From Endotrypanum monterogeii (Eukaryota; Euglenozoa; Kinetoplastea; Trypanosomatida; Trypanosomatidae), in the NCBI GenBank assembly GCA_000333855.2, contig CM007320.1, forward strand, positions 2,224,946 through 2,251,164: a stretch of 26,219 nucleotides of DNA, in the 5' to 3' direction. Position numbers and translations under genes: made by a program. Under the pieces are notes generated by a model. The model made no database searches. It saw only the letters and a list, made by a program, of their open reading frames with translations, and was not told the origin of the DNA. Positions 9,771 through 21,107 of the stretch are shown piece by piece (the stretch's first letter is position 1; every line of letters begins with the position of its first letter).

Positions 9771-11475
9771 ATTTATATGCACGCGTCTCAAAAGAAGCTG
9801 TCGAAAAAAAAATGAGCTAGGAATGCCTTAGGCCGATGGGGAAAAGCAGAGCTACCAGTCCATCATGGACACAAATAAAAAATATTAAAAAATCGTTCAA
9901 AAAAAAAAATCGATGAGCGGATGCAAATTAATCCCCTGAAAGCGTGCGCAGTCCGATTCCATTCTTGTCCTCTATCAGCCAAAGAGAAAGGGAGTGGCGC
10001 GTAAGTGAAAGAGGGGAGAAAGAAAAAAATAGTGTAGAAACCCCGGACGGTGTGGACAAGAATGAGTTCATCTGGTACACATAGACAAAAAAAAAAGAGA
10101 AAAGCCCGCGACAGATATGAGGGACACCATTTAATTTTTTGAAGAAAAAAAAAAGCACTCTGAGTTACTCTAGTTTAAAAAATTCCAGGGCACCTGATGT
10201 CGGTCCACCCACTCTCTATCACGATCCTCTGATTCTTTCTGAGTTGGTCAAAAAAAAAGAAGCGGAGGAGAAAAAAAAAACGAATCTGTGATTCGAATTG
10301 TGCAAACGAAGATAAAAGGAAAAGCAGCAGAATTCACAAGATGCAAAGTATGGATGTATGTGTGTGAGTATGCAAGAGTATCTGATTATGTCACGGCAAC
10401 CCATGTGACAGCCCCACATACGTCCACCAATTTTTTTTTTCTTTTGGGGGGGAGGAGGGGAGGAATAAATATTGGGGGGGGGGGCAAAGAGGGAGGGAAG
10501 AAGGGAAGAGGGACGGAGAAAAACAACACTTTATCACGTGACAAATACGAGCTCTGTCGTTCTAGGGAAGAGTTCAAACCCTCACCAAGAAGAAGTCAAA
10601 AAAAAAAAAGAAAATTCAAATGAATGTGAGAGAGAAAAGAGCAGAGAGTATCATGGCAGAAATCCCCCATCATCATGCTGCCACCGGCATAGAAGAGAAT
10701 GACCGCATGCTCCATTGATCAGCGGCCGTAGATTATAGGTGGAGAGCAAAAAAAAAATATTGTGATGAGTGCGAAGGAAAAAAGCAAAGACAAAAAAAAA
10801 AACAGACACACACCGAGATCCATGGACACTAGATGCGGGGGAGAAAAACAAAGCTAGCAACACGGAGCAAACAACCAGAGAAGGGATTTATTTTTCCGGC
10901 GCACAAGCAGTGCACAAGACACATCTTCTCAATAATAATAATAATAATAAATAATAATAACGCCTTACAGGAGGACACTGTGCCAGTGCCCAATGTGGAA
11001 TAGGAAATCCTTTTGGGAAGTGTAGAGGGGAGAAGGCATCGGCCATGTTTTTTTCTGCTTTTGTGCTTCCCTCATTTTTTTCTGTGAAGTTCGACATCCC
11101 CGCGTGTCGCAGGGATTATGATCTTCCACTCTCTTGCATCTCGTAGCGAAGTTGCTGTTCAACAGACGGGTACCTTCCCTTCATGCACCTTGGGTGAGAG
11201 AGTAAGTGGGGTCGCTGTGCGTGCCCCGCCGAAATCTGTCACACCTGCGGAAGAAAACGTGTACGTCTATGCATGTCTCATCGTGTAGAAAGGAGATTCA
11301 GTGTGGCATGGCACATCCACGTATTAGTGAAAGATGCAAACAGGAGACCTCACGAAGAAAAGCCTCGCACAGCGCTGCACGTGCTGCCTCCCCACCTAGA
11401 GTGTACCCTCTCCCCCTGCAGCGTGACTAAGCATGCGCACCACGTACCGGGAGAAAGACGCTTGTAGCGTACAAC

Positions 11476-11508
11476 TCTCCCCCTCCCCCTTCCCCTTCCC
11501 CCCCCCCC
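11476..11508. repeat. C/T tract with long C-run
   Basis: C5T, C5TT, C4TT blocks end in a run of about eleven C. The minus strand is G/A-rich with several G-runs. Confidence 0.8.
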
Positions 11509-12196
11509 GGATCTTCCTGGAACGAAAGAGTGGAGAGCTACCGTATGAAAAAAGGTAAATGAGAATGCGGGATGAAGCACAGCAACAACAAAATATACAT
11601 TACGTATATAGAGTATACAGAGAAAGAAATAAAAATCAAGTCAGACACATCAAAGACACATAGGAAGGAAGAAGGATGGGGGCGGGGGATAGGAAACAAA
11701 CGACAAGTCAGACCTACAGCGGTTCGACGGGGGAGGTGTTGCTGCCATTCATTTGTCCTCTACAGTTTTATATTCACGGAGGAGGGGGCACGAAGAGTAG
11801 GGTACAGTATGGGGAGTTGATTGGGAAAAAAAAAACATTATAAGGTCCGTTAGCTTTATCTGAAGTGTGGTGTGGTAATGGTGGGGGAGAAAAGGGGATC
11901 CGGGGAAGCCACAAGGCACCAATGAAAGAAAAAAATTCAAACGCAGAGATTTGTTTATGTTTATTGCATTAGGCTGCAAGCTAAACGTTACATGTCGGCA
12001 AATCTTTACGCTCATATCATCGATGGACACAGTCCAGGGGCACATGCATGTTCGCTCATATCAATGTATGTAAAAAATATATATACTGGCCACTAAAGAA
12101 ACTTGTATACGGCGGGTGTGAAAGGAAACAGCTGGCGAAGATGATTTGCAAAGGGAGGGCAGGCATCATGAGATCACCCAAAGGGGAGAATGAGAC

Positions 12197-12199
<3 letters not shown>

Positions 12200-12231
<32 letters not shown>
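12200..12231. repeat. (TA)15 microsatellite
   Basis: About 15 uninterrupted TA units. Confidence 0.9.
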
Positions 12232-12234
<3 letters not shown>

Positions 12235-12502
12235 CGAAACAAATTGATGCCCAGAAATAAAAACCTGTCGAGCCCACGGATGTGAACATGGATGTGTATG
12301 ACTGACTACCCCCCCCCGAAACACACACGCAGACACATAGACAGATACAGATACGCTCATCTAGTGTACTGAAGTCCAAGACCATAAGTAGAAGCAAAGA
12401 AAAAGCGTTTAAAAAATCTGTGAGCTCACACATAGATAAAGACATACTCAAAAAAAAAAAAGAGGGAGAAAGGAGGGGGTACAGCTACGCCCGTGCGTGG
12501 GG

Positions 12503-12537
12503 CGTTGTTGTTTTTTTTTTTGTTGTTGTTGTTTTTT
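12503..12537. repeat. T-run and GTT repeat
   Basis: GTTGTT, a T-run, four GTT units and a T6 run; the minus strand reads AAC repeats between A-runs. Confidence 0.8.
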
Positions 12538-13000
12538 GAGTGAAAACACGTTGTGCCACCTTGCAGATGTGCATGAAATGAAACGCATAAAAATGTGATG
12601 CAATGGAGAAGAGGTATAGTGATGAGGAGGGTAATAAACGCCCTCTGAGATTTTAATAAATAAAAGAGCAGCGGTTGGACACAGAAAGCGTTAGATGGGA
12701 AAGGGAGGAAAAGAAAGCAACAGGAAGGGCGGGGTGAGTGAATAAAATCTGTGAAGAAAAGTATATGTCTACGGGTATGCAGTTGCCATAAACAAAGGGG
12801 GGAAACGACGTCAGCTGCACACGGGTCGTTGAACAATTCTTGTGAAAACGCGGAGAGTGGAGAAGTGTGGGGGTGTGAGAAGTGCATGCGTGCATACAAT
12901 GCAGGCAGTGTTCACAAGGAAACACGAGACAATCAAACAGAAGGCGAAGGGAAATAAGCAATCAAAAAAAAAGGGGGGGGATAGAAACACAAAGAGAGGG

Positions 13001-13024
13001 AAGGGGGAAGGGGGAAGGGGGAAG
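13001..13024. repeat. 7-bp tandem repeat AAGGGGG, about 3.5 copies
   Basis: Perfect units start at 13001, 13008 and 13015, with a partial copy at 13022, about 45 bp beyond the stop codon of the PSP1 gene. The plus strand has closely spaced G-runs; the mRNA sense is C-rich. Confidence 0.85.
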
Positions 13025-13069
13025 GAACAGTGACGGCAACCCATAGCGCCTTTACCACAACCAACACCA

Positions 13070-16000
13070 TTACAACTCATCCATCCTGGCCACCTTCATC
13101 CAAATGCGACAATGAAAAATGTGGTTGAGGAATGTAGCGAGCTCGAGGAAGCGCACCGGAGTGCTGCAGGTATAGTGGACATAAAGCTTCTGCCCATCCG
13201 CCTGAAATTCGACATCGACAAAGCGCATGCACTCTATCCGACAGCTTTGAAACAAATGTGGCTGCGACACGAGGCTTTGCAAAAATTCTAGCGTTGCCTC
13301 TTCGAGATGCAACTTCGTGTCGCTGAGCATGACGACCTCATCAGCCCTGGTGGCACGGTGAATGGAGGATGCGAGTGGGAATTCTAGATGCACAACAAAG
13401 TTGGCGGCCCGTCGCTGGGAGTCCGTCATCACGTCGTACTCGCCACGCGTCACTGAAAAATTGAACAACACCGCAATCGACACCCATGTCCCCGTCCACG
13501 ACGACCATCGTGCCAGGGGCATAATAATCAGCCGATACGGCGGTACTCTGGCGGAAGCGATGCTGGAGGAGGCAGACATACTTCATCTCGGACTCGGCCA
13601 AGACTGTGAAGCGTGGACCGTCGTCACGATCCCCCTCGAGACCGCGACGGCGGTTAACCAGGCGGCGGGCGAGAGGTACGACGCGGCGCACCACACGAGT
13701 AGAGCTATTACACTCGATGCCGATGACGCGCCGCCGACGCTCTAGTGCATCACGAAAGCAGCCGCTCGACTCCAACTTTTGCCACAGATCAGACAGGTTA
13801 CTTGTGTCGAGGTCGGCCAGGGAAGCAACACGGTGTCCGGCCTTCGTCATCCCCATCCCCTCCGACACAGCCGGGGGGTACACGCGTGCGCTACACTGTC
13901 TCCACGACCACCTCGATCCTTGCCGGCACGTGGAGCACGTAGCACTCAGGTCCAAGGATGAAGCCTGCGGGCTCGCGCGGCGTACCGGAGGCCATATCTT
14001 TGTCAAAGCAGCAGGGCTATCTGCGGTGGCGTTGTCGCCGTTCAACGGTGTCGACTCATCCTGCTGATCAGGTGCGCCGGATGGTACTCGAGCATCGAGT
14101 GCCGCCGCCGCCGCCGCCGAGGAGGAGGAGGCGGAGGCGGAGGCGGAGGCGGAGGCGTGAGACGCCTCCAGAGGACCAGGTGGACTCGAGACGGAAGAAA
14201 CGTTGGATGTGGCAGTGTGCGTGGTGGTAACACCTGCCCTCGCGCCCACGAGGGGTGCAGGCAGGCTCATCTGCTTCGACCGCGGCTTCGGCAACGGTGA
14301 CGTGCCACTCTCTAGATGTGCTACATCTAGGCCTGGGGCGGCGGACACCGCGGTTGGTGATGTTTCCTGCCGGACAGCGAGAACACCGCCGCCGTCGTTG
14401 TCGTCGCCTCCAAATGCTGAGTTACAGCGCGGCTGGAAGGCGCGACTTGTGTAGGTGGAAGCGGGTGCAGTCAGATTAGGCACCTCCCTCACACTTAGCA
14501 GAGCACCGACCATCCTGTTCGTGTCGTGACTGGGGGACGGGTCCCCGTCGCTGCTAACGTAATGCCGCACACAAACCTTCTTGGTTGGCAGACGACGGGC
14601 ACTGGGCCTCAACACGTTGGCACATCCGCTGCTGCTGGCATGTGTGCACAAAGAATGGTCGGGTGAGCGAGGAAGCTGCGTGACATTGACCATGGATCCA
14701 CGATGGCCATACCCACCGGAAGCAGCCCCTGCTGTCTTGGAGCACGAAGGCAGCGCAGCGCACGACGGACTGGACACCTCACTGCCGTCACTCGCCACGG
14801 TAGCTTGAGGGTGCGGTAGCACGTGGAGACTGTATGGGTCGTGCCTCCATACTACACCGGGCATCGTCAAGATCCGATCCAGCTCATCCTGAGTAGGGGC
14901 CCGCGCAGCCTCCTCGGAGCCCTCCCACATGGAGCAAAGTGAGATGTCGGCAGTAGATGTATCCGCGGCTGGAGGCCGAGGAATGGGCGACAAAACTGCC
15001 ACTGCCGCCTCCTCAGCAGCCGCCATGGCAGGAGAAGCAGCGTCACGCTGGGGACTCATGGCTACCACCTGACTCCGAGGAGTCGATAACTTGACGGAAG
15101 CTGTCGCGCTTCCGCGAGACAGCGGTCTGGGAGCACTCCTGTGCGCCGACAAGCGCGCCTTGACGATCTGCAGAGAACGGTGCTGCCTGAGCAACCGTGC
15201 GTGCACGTCCGCGAGCAGCGCGCTCTCTTCTGGGGAACAGACCTTGCTTGCTCGCTCTGAAACAGCACGAGCATCATCGAGGCACACCCGGGAAGTAGAC
15301 AGCACGGCAGAAAGTGGGTGTGTTGATTCCACGCAAGGGCATTGGTGCACACAATGCTCAGTGCCAGACCTCCGCGCAGTTACATGGATAGGTGAGGTAG
15401 CTTCCACCAGTCTATAATGTGAACCCTGCAGGGCGCCTACGAGAGGGCTCCGCGCCACGGCGGCAACCGCGTCAGTGCTACTAATCCGCGTCTTGTATGC
15501 AGGTATACCGTATGCACGACCATCGTACGGCACGAACTGTGGTGCGCGAGGCGCCTTAAAGTGTGGAAAATTTCCAGAAGAGGAAACAGAGGACGGCGAC
15601 TCCAGCACCCTAGAGGAGATCGCAGCAGCTGGTGCACCATCCCTAGTCGACGAAACAAGAGATGACGGGGGCAACGTGAATGGGTGCACAAAGTCAGGGT
15701 TTGGCTGAGGTAAGAATCGCGGCGGTGGCGGTGGTGGCGGTATAAAAGTATAACGCGACTGACCATCCGAGCTGCTCAGCATATCCTCCTCTGTAGTCGC
15801 AGGCATCATCGAGAGCGTGGCAGGTGTGATACCAGCACTCGTGCAGTCCCCGTGACATCCGAAGCCACTGTAGCCACTGGATCCCATGACGTTTGAGTAC
15901 GAGACAGGACAAAAACCACGAGGTAAATACCACTGAGGGAAGCGCGAGCTGCTCAAGCTGCCATTGCTGATGACGGAAACACCATTCGGGTCCATGCATC

Positions 16001-16526
16001 CATAACCGCTCATCGCAGCTAAGGAGGCCGCTGATCCGTAGCCCATCACTGGGCTGAAGGCATCGACACCAGCACTGTGCACATCAGTCTGTGTCGGGAT
16101 TGATTCGGGATAACGAGACGATGAGGAGCAGTGATGGTATTTGTCCATCTGCGCAGCCGCAGCCGCAGCGGCAACATAAAAGTCGGGCTGCGAGAGAGGC
16201 GACTGCACATTGGACAACATCTCAAGGGAATGGAACGCTGAAGGGTGACTGCTACTGCCACCACCACCTGCAGCGGTGGGCACATGATGCATCACACCAG
16301 CAGCGCCACAGCTGTACGCGTGCGGGTAACCCATTCCAAGAGGCCGTAGGCCGTTGCTGTACCCCTGCTGAGCAGCCGTGTGAGCAGAACCGTAGAAAGT
16401 GGTGGTGGTGACGGGAGCCTCGTCTGGATTGTCGCCTATGCCCTCTCCACGGTTTCCTGATGTCTCATGTTTCCTGTGAGCCAAAGGGTAGGCCCAGGTG
16501 GCCGGACTGGGCGTGGCAGCGGACAT
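13070..16526 (-). CDS. PSP1 C-terminal domain protein, frameshifted at 13456-13460
   Basis: The gene is read in two overlapping frames: a 1061-codon ORF (16526-13341) and a +1-frame ORF (to TAA at 13070). The N-terminal ~975 residues are disordered: Tyr/Gly-rich patches (about 55-85 and 160-225), Ala7 at 119-125, Pro7 at 263-269, and an Ala-Ser/Ser/Ala run near 788-808. A PSP1 C-terminal domain begins near 981. Its first half (GTMVVVDGDMGVDCGVV, 1005-1021) is in frame 1. The second half, with IHRAT, VDVEFQADGQKL and the diagnostic RIWM near the end, is only in the other frame. G/C-rich third positions switch frames immediately after the T5 run. Omitting one T would give one protein of about 1151 aa. 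PSP1-domain proteins in trypanosomatids have been linked to mRNA binding and post-transcriptional control; the role here is inferred from that. The start is the first ATG after the splice acceptor. The frameshift may be a homopolymer error, a real lesion or recoding. Confidence 0.85.
13456..13460 (-). other. frameshift site (T5 homopolymer) inside the PSP1 domain
   Basis: The minus strand reads GTT GTT CAA TTT TTC AGT in the upstream frame. Losing one T from the five-T run (or a +1 shift) puts the reader into the frame GTG ACG CGT GGC, which has better codon use and carries the rest of the domain. Without a shift, translation continues 38 sense codons and stops at 13341, losing most of the PSP1 domain. 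Confidence 0.75.
14098..14160 (-). repeat. in-frame Ala/Ser codon repeat in the PSP1 gene
   Basis: The coding strand carries a run of alternating GCC and TCC codons (Ala-Ser repeated), then TCC/TCG codons (Ser run), then GCG-type codons (Ala run). The DNA is a near-perfect 6-bp then 3-bp tandem repeat, so length variation between strains is likely without loss of frame. Confidence 0.85.
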
Positions 16527-16590
16527 GGACAGAGAAGCGGCAGCGTTGGCGATCGACGGTCTCTTCAGTCACCTCAGGAAAGACGAAGCG

Positions 16591-16647
16591 CTCAACACCG
16601 AGCAAAAAAAAAAAAAAGGAGGAAGGAGAAGTACAGAGAAGGGAGGC
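16591..16647 (-). promoter_or_regulatory. putative trans-splice acceptor of the PSP1 gene
   Basis: On the minus strand a pyrimidine-rich stretch ends in a run of 14 T (16617-16604). The first AG downstream is at 16592-16591, leaving a 5' UTR of about 64 nt before the ATG at 16526. Further AGs at about 16577 and 16567 are weaker alternatives. Confidence 0.6.
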
Positions 16648-18275
16648 AAAAATCCGATCAACTAACACAAATGGAAGCGCCAGGCAACTCGGACAGGAAA
16701 ATAAGACAGAGATGCCCTAGAAAGGGGAAAGAGACCCACAGATGTACCGATTGTATAAAACCTACAAAAGAAGAAACAGCTGAGTTGAGAAATCTGGAAA
16801 AAGAAAAAGCGCACACACAGTACCTGTAGAAAATGGAAGTGAGGCAGCGGGGTCGAGGGATCAGCGGAGGGAGGAGGAACAATGGGAGCAGTAGTGGGAG
16901 CAATAACCAGGGATGGACAAATATGTCTTTAAGAGAAGAAATAAAAGAGGAGGGGGAAAAAAATTGAAAGCGCAGGGAGTACACAGCTGTTGGAAAGGGG
17001 GGAAGGGAAATGGAGAAGTAGAAGGTGGAAGGGAGAGGCGCTTAAGATCAACAAAAGGAGCCTTGGATGCACAAATTCGCTTCACTTCAATGTAAGGCGG
17101 AAACAGTGTGGGGGATAGATAATGTGACGAGGAAGGGAGGGAAAGGAGCGTTGACTTCTGTGAATAGCTACACTAAGGAAATGAGAACAACAAAAAAGGA
17201 GGTGACATACAAATGTCTGTGGGACTAACGAGTGAAGAGAAAACGGGGGATAAAAACAAAGGGAACAAAAAAGAGATCGCCGATGCGTAAGTACGAAGGA
17301 AGAAAAGGAAAGGGGAGAAACTCTACTCTTGAGCTGTGAAAACTAAAAAAAAAACGTGAGAGTTGCACAGTCGTTGCAAACGGAGACACACAACAACAAC
17401 ACGGACAAGCAGCAGTGAATGGAAAAGCGTGGTTCCGCGTAGGATGAATACTTTTCCTTTCCTCCAGTCTTAAGTGAAGGGGGAAAAAAAAACGTTCTTG
17501 TTTTGGGAATACACAATATCCACTGAGGTCCCCTGACGTGCGTCAGCGTCCGTTCCTCCGCTCCCTTCGCTTGTGAGTGACAGAGAAGAGGGGGATGATT
17601 GTATTTCTCAAGAAGAGGATATGCCTCTGTGAAATGAAATGAGCAGAAAAAAAAAAATGGTCCTCTTCCAGCGGGAAGAGTGCGGAGTACTATTCCCCGT
17701 TTCTTCGGGTGAAAGAGGAAAGGAAGAAAGCGCTCGATATTGATAAATGTCGGTGGTGTTGTTGCCTCACCCCCCCCTTTTTTTTCCCCTCCCAGAACGA
17801 TGTGAGAGCGCGACGTGACCTCTTTAGTCTTCTGATGCAAAATGGAGGGCGAGAGGATACACAAACGCGAAGGGGAAATACGCGAGGGGTGATGTTCAGA
17901 GGGAAAAAAAGAAAAACACAGAAAAAAAGGGAAGCAGATAAATATATATATTTATCTGGAAAAGAAAAATCTCACACGAATACACCCAACAACCGTTAAA
18001 GAAGTAGTAGTAAGTTCAACTCCCTTCTGTGTTTCGAATACTTTTCTTGTTTTTCTTCAGTGTTCAGAGCCGCAGTGAGAAATTCGGGCAGAGAAAAAAA
18101 AAAGGAACCGGAAATGTTTCGTAAAGCGGAGATTCTCGAACCCCGAAAATAAAAATCAAGATTAAAGAGGAGTAGGGTACCTTGTGTCCTCCAAAGAAAA
18201 AAAAAAGGGGGGGCGACCTACAAGGGAAAAGAATAAGAAGCGAGACTTGCTCTCTTGCTCCCTCGATAATAATGA

Positions 18276-18300
18276 GTGTGTGTGTGTGTGTGTGTGTGTG
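18276..18300. repeat. (GT)12 microsatellite
   Basis: Uninterrupted GT, reading as AC in the direction of transcription, followed by a T6 run. Confidence 0.9.
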
Positions 18301-19024
18301 TTTTTTAATTTCCTGTGAATAATAGTGTCTTCGCTCCTGTTACCAAGATACGTGATCGTAAGTGGTAATGAGAAGCGTTGAAGTATGTGAACAACACAAG
18401 TGCGAGCACACACACGCGGAAGATGCGCGAGGAGTGAAGGGGAGTGAGCCGAAAAAGTAAGAGGGGAAAAATTAGGAAAAAAAAATTTTTTGAAGACGCA
18501 CACACACGCGTAAACAAATACAAACAGATGATAAAAGAGGGCAACCGCCTTGTGCAAAAGAAAGAAGAAGAACAGTATGTGAAAGATGAGTAGAAACGCG
18601 TGTCTGTGTATCTATGTTTTCCGATAAGAACGAGGCGAAGTAAGGCAGACGCAACCTGAGCGCGGCCGAAATGTCAATGCCTGCTGTTTTTTTTTTTCCT
18701 GAAGTGCTAGGAAAAATGTATACCAGAAAAAAAAAAAGAGGGAAAAGCGCGTTAGCTGAGAAAGGAGGGGAAGTGTTAAGTGGATCCAAATCGCTTCGGC
18801 GTATGTGAAGAGCCAAACTTGGACTGGTATTACGAAGTTGTGGCGGAAAGCAGAAAAAAAAAAACTGAGGATGGTGGAGGGAGGTAGGTTAAAGCAGCCG
18901 GGAGGCGTACACGCCAGTCCTCTTTTTTTTCAAGATACACACACTGAAGCTTCAAAGCCAAGTGCCACAAAAGGTTTTCTCTCCACAAAGCTCAAATCAG
19001 CTATAAAATGCGGGAAAAGCGTTT

Positions 19025-19026
<2 letters not shown>

Positions 19027-19057
<31 letters not shown>
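19027..19057. repeat. (GT)15 microsatellite
   Basis: Uninterrupted GT, AC in the direction of transcription. Confidence 0.9.
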
Positions 19058-19058
<1 letters not shown>

Positions 19059-19655
19059 ACTGGACAAAACCAAAAAAAAAAAAACGCTCTGAGGGCAGCT
19101 GAGAACACAAGGAAAAAAGGAATATTATAACTTGAGACCTGTTGGTTGAAGGCCACGATCCTTTTTTGGATGTGATTCGATTATTTCAAAACCCTCTAGA
19201 GTTTCACGTGCAGGAGAGTCGGGGGAGGGGGGAGGAGGGAGGGAGCTAAAGCCGTCCTTCGTTTCTGTCTGTGTCTGTCTGTCTCTGTGGCCTCGAATAA
19301 TGACCCTCTATTTCCTTCCCTTTCGAAAATCTTTCTTTTTGATTCCCTCCGCGTCACGTAATTTTTTTTTCTATTTCCAGAGTTGATCTTTTTTTTTCTG
19401 CACTGTTTGCTTTTGCGTTACTGTGAAGTGGGAAGTGGGAAATGGGGTGAGGTGTTATAGATGATCTGTTGGGAATACCCTGTGAGTCTGTGCCACGTCT
19501 ACCAATCTGGATAAATCTGCCAAAGGACCTAATCGACGTATCGCACCCTTTTTATTGTTGCGCTGCTCGTATGAAAAACAACGGGAAAAAAAGGATGGTG
19601 AGACCGTACGTATTCCCCCAGGGAATATCCTCAATCAGCAGAGGGGACAGTCACG

Positions 19656-19685
19656 CTATATTATATATATATATATATATAATAT
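19656..19685. repeat. (TA)n microsatellite
   Basis: TATAT followed by about ten TA units; self-complementary. Confidence 0.9.
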
Positions 19686-20478
19686 ACAAACAGAGACACG
19701 AACAAAGCGAAACTATAAATATGTCGATATATACGCTGATGTAGCGCTCCTTACCGCGAAAGGCGCGGAGGAGAGGAAAAGATTCAGAAGTTTTGCGCGT
19801 ATATTTTCTCGGTAACTGGAAACAGGGCTCTATGCATACAACGACCCCGCACTTTGTAGAGAAAAAAACGGGGGTGTTGAACTACTCCTGTCACTCCACC
19901 TGTCTCCTTCCCTGCTCCTGTATGGAGTGTTCGGTGTGCTGCTGCTGCGTGAGCGACGTCTTCAAATAAATTCTCTTTTACAAAACCACGTCCTGGCTTT
20001 TCCTCGATGTCTTCGGTCCCTGTATAAAAAAAAAAAAAAAAGACTCCGCCGGCCCTCCTCTGTCCCCTCTCCGTTACCAAGTAAGGGAGTCTGCGCGGAC
20101 TGCGGAACGAGAAGAAGAACAGGGAAAGCGAGTGGAAAGAAAAGATATGAAAGAGGGGAGACGGTGATAGAAAAAAAAAAAGAAAAATGAAGCAAAGATT
20201 ACAAGAAAACAAAAATGTGAATAAAGGGGAAACCAAGCGAGTATGTGGCCACTCAGAAAAAAGGGGGGAGGGGGGGGGACTGAGGTGTAGCCGCAGATCT
20301 TGCACCTCGCTTCTGTGAAAAAAAAAAAAGCCGTACAGAATATGTACACAATGGGGAAAAAAAAAGAGCACAAGATAACGTAGACGTACGAAATGGAGAA
20401 AGCCGACGACTTCGATGTATTCGGCGCAAGTGCTTTGACACGTGAGTAAGGTCTGTGTATCTGTGTATTGTTGCAATC

Positions 20479-20503
20479 TGTGTGTGTGTGTGTGTGTGTG
20501 TGT
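20479..20503. repeat. (TG)12 microsatellite
   Basis: Uninterrupted TG, CA in the direction of transcription. Confidence 0.9.
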
Positions 20504-20702
20504 CTGTGTATTGACACACTTTTTTCTCTATTTCCACTTGCTTTCCTTTTATTCCTCCCTCTTCTATCTTGATCGTGACAACAGTCTCTTTTCCCTTTTT
20601 TTTTTTCTGCTGCTCCTCCTCCTCGGTCGAAGAGATCGACAAAGAAAAGGGGCGGCGACTGCTTTGTGATGAAATAACACCTACTACGCCAGGGGCTCTG
20701 AG

Positions 20703-20730
20703 AGGAGGAGGACGACGACGACGACGACGG
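20703..20730. repeat. GAG then GAC trinucleotide repeat
   Basis: Three GAG units and about six GAC units; on the minus strand GTC/CTC. Confidence 0.85.
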
Positions 20731-21070
20731 TAGGGGAGTGGAAGAAAGGGAAGAAAAAAAGAGAAATAGATTGTAACAATGTAAAAAGAAAAGGAGGAAA
20801 GGAGGGACTCCGGGTACCGATGCCTCCTTTTCTTGCTGACGATGACGACTGCGTGTCCTTTTTTTTTCTTTCCCAGGATGAGGTTATGTCGCTCGATTGC
20901 GGAATACGATGTGCGCACTCCTTTTAATATTTGCGTTTAACGTTGGTCTTTCTTCAAATGACTTTGCCTTATTTTCGTTGTTGCTGGTGTGGCTGCTTCC
21001 CTTTGAAGGTACCTGCAAAACGCTGTTGTATGTCTTGTGCATCGTAGAAGTCGAAATGCATGGGCAGGTG

Positions 21071-21073
<3 letters not shown>

Positions 21074-21107
<34 letters not shown>
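21074..21107. repeat. (GT)16 microsatellite
   Basis: Uninterrupted GT, AC in the direction of transcription. Confidence 0.9.

Larger units (their letters stand above)
7758..13069. other. 5.3-kb non-coding region between the PSP1 and WCRES genes
   Basis: Apart from the WCRES splice acceptor near 7773 it holds microsatellites (9375-9397, 9753-9770, 12200-12231), C- and G-runs and many A-runs. Stretches of normal complexity occur at about 8240-8590 and 10970-11470, but their ORFs (such as minus 8400-8801, 133 aa) have no recognisable motif and no matching splice signal that I can defend. It would mainly be the PSP1 gene's 3' UTR. Confidence 0.65.

Noticed and set aside
10568..10582. GTTCAAACC sequence resembling a tRNA B box
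   Set aside because: The flanking bases do not form a T-arm stem and no A box or acceptor stem is found upstream.
13606..14067. Plus-strand 153-aa ORF
   Set aside because: Antisense shadow of the PSP1 gene; open because of the high-GC3 codon use on the other strand.
19784..20476. Minus-strand 230-aa ORF with apparent membrane stretches
   Set aside because: Phe/Ser/Leu runs come from T- and C-rich tracts; no conserved motif, and several frames of the same region are open for the same reason.
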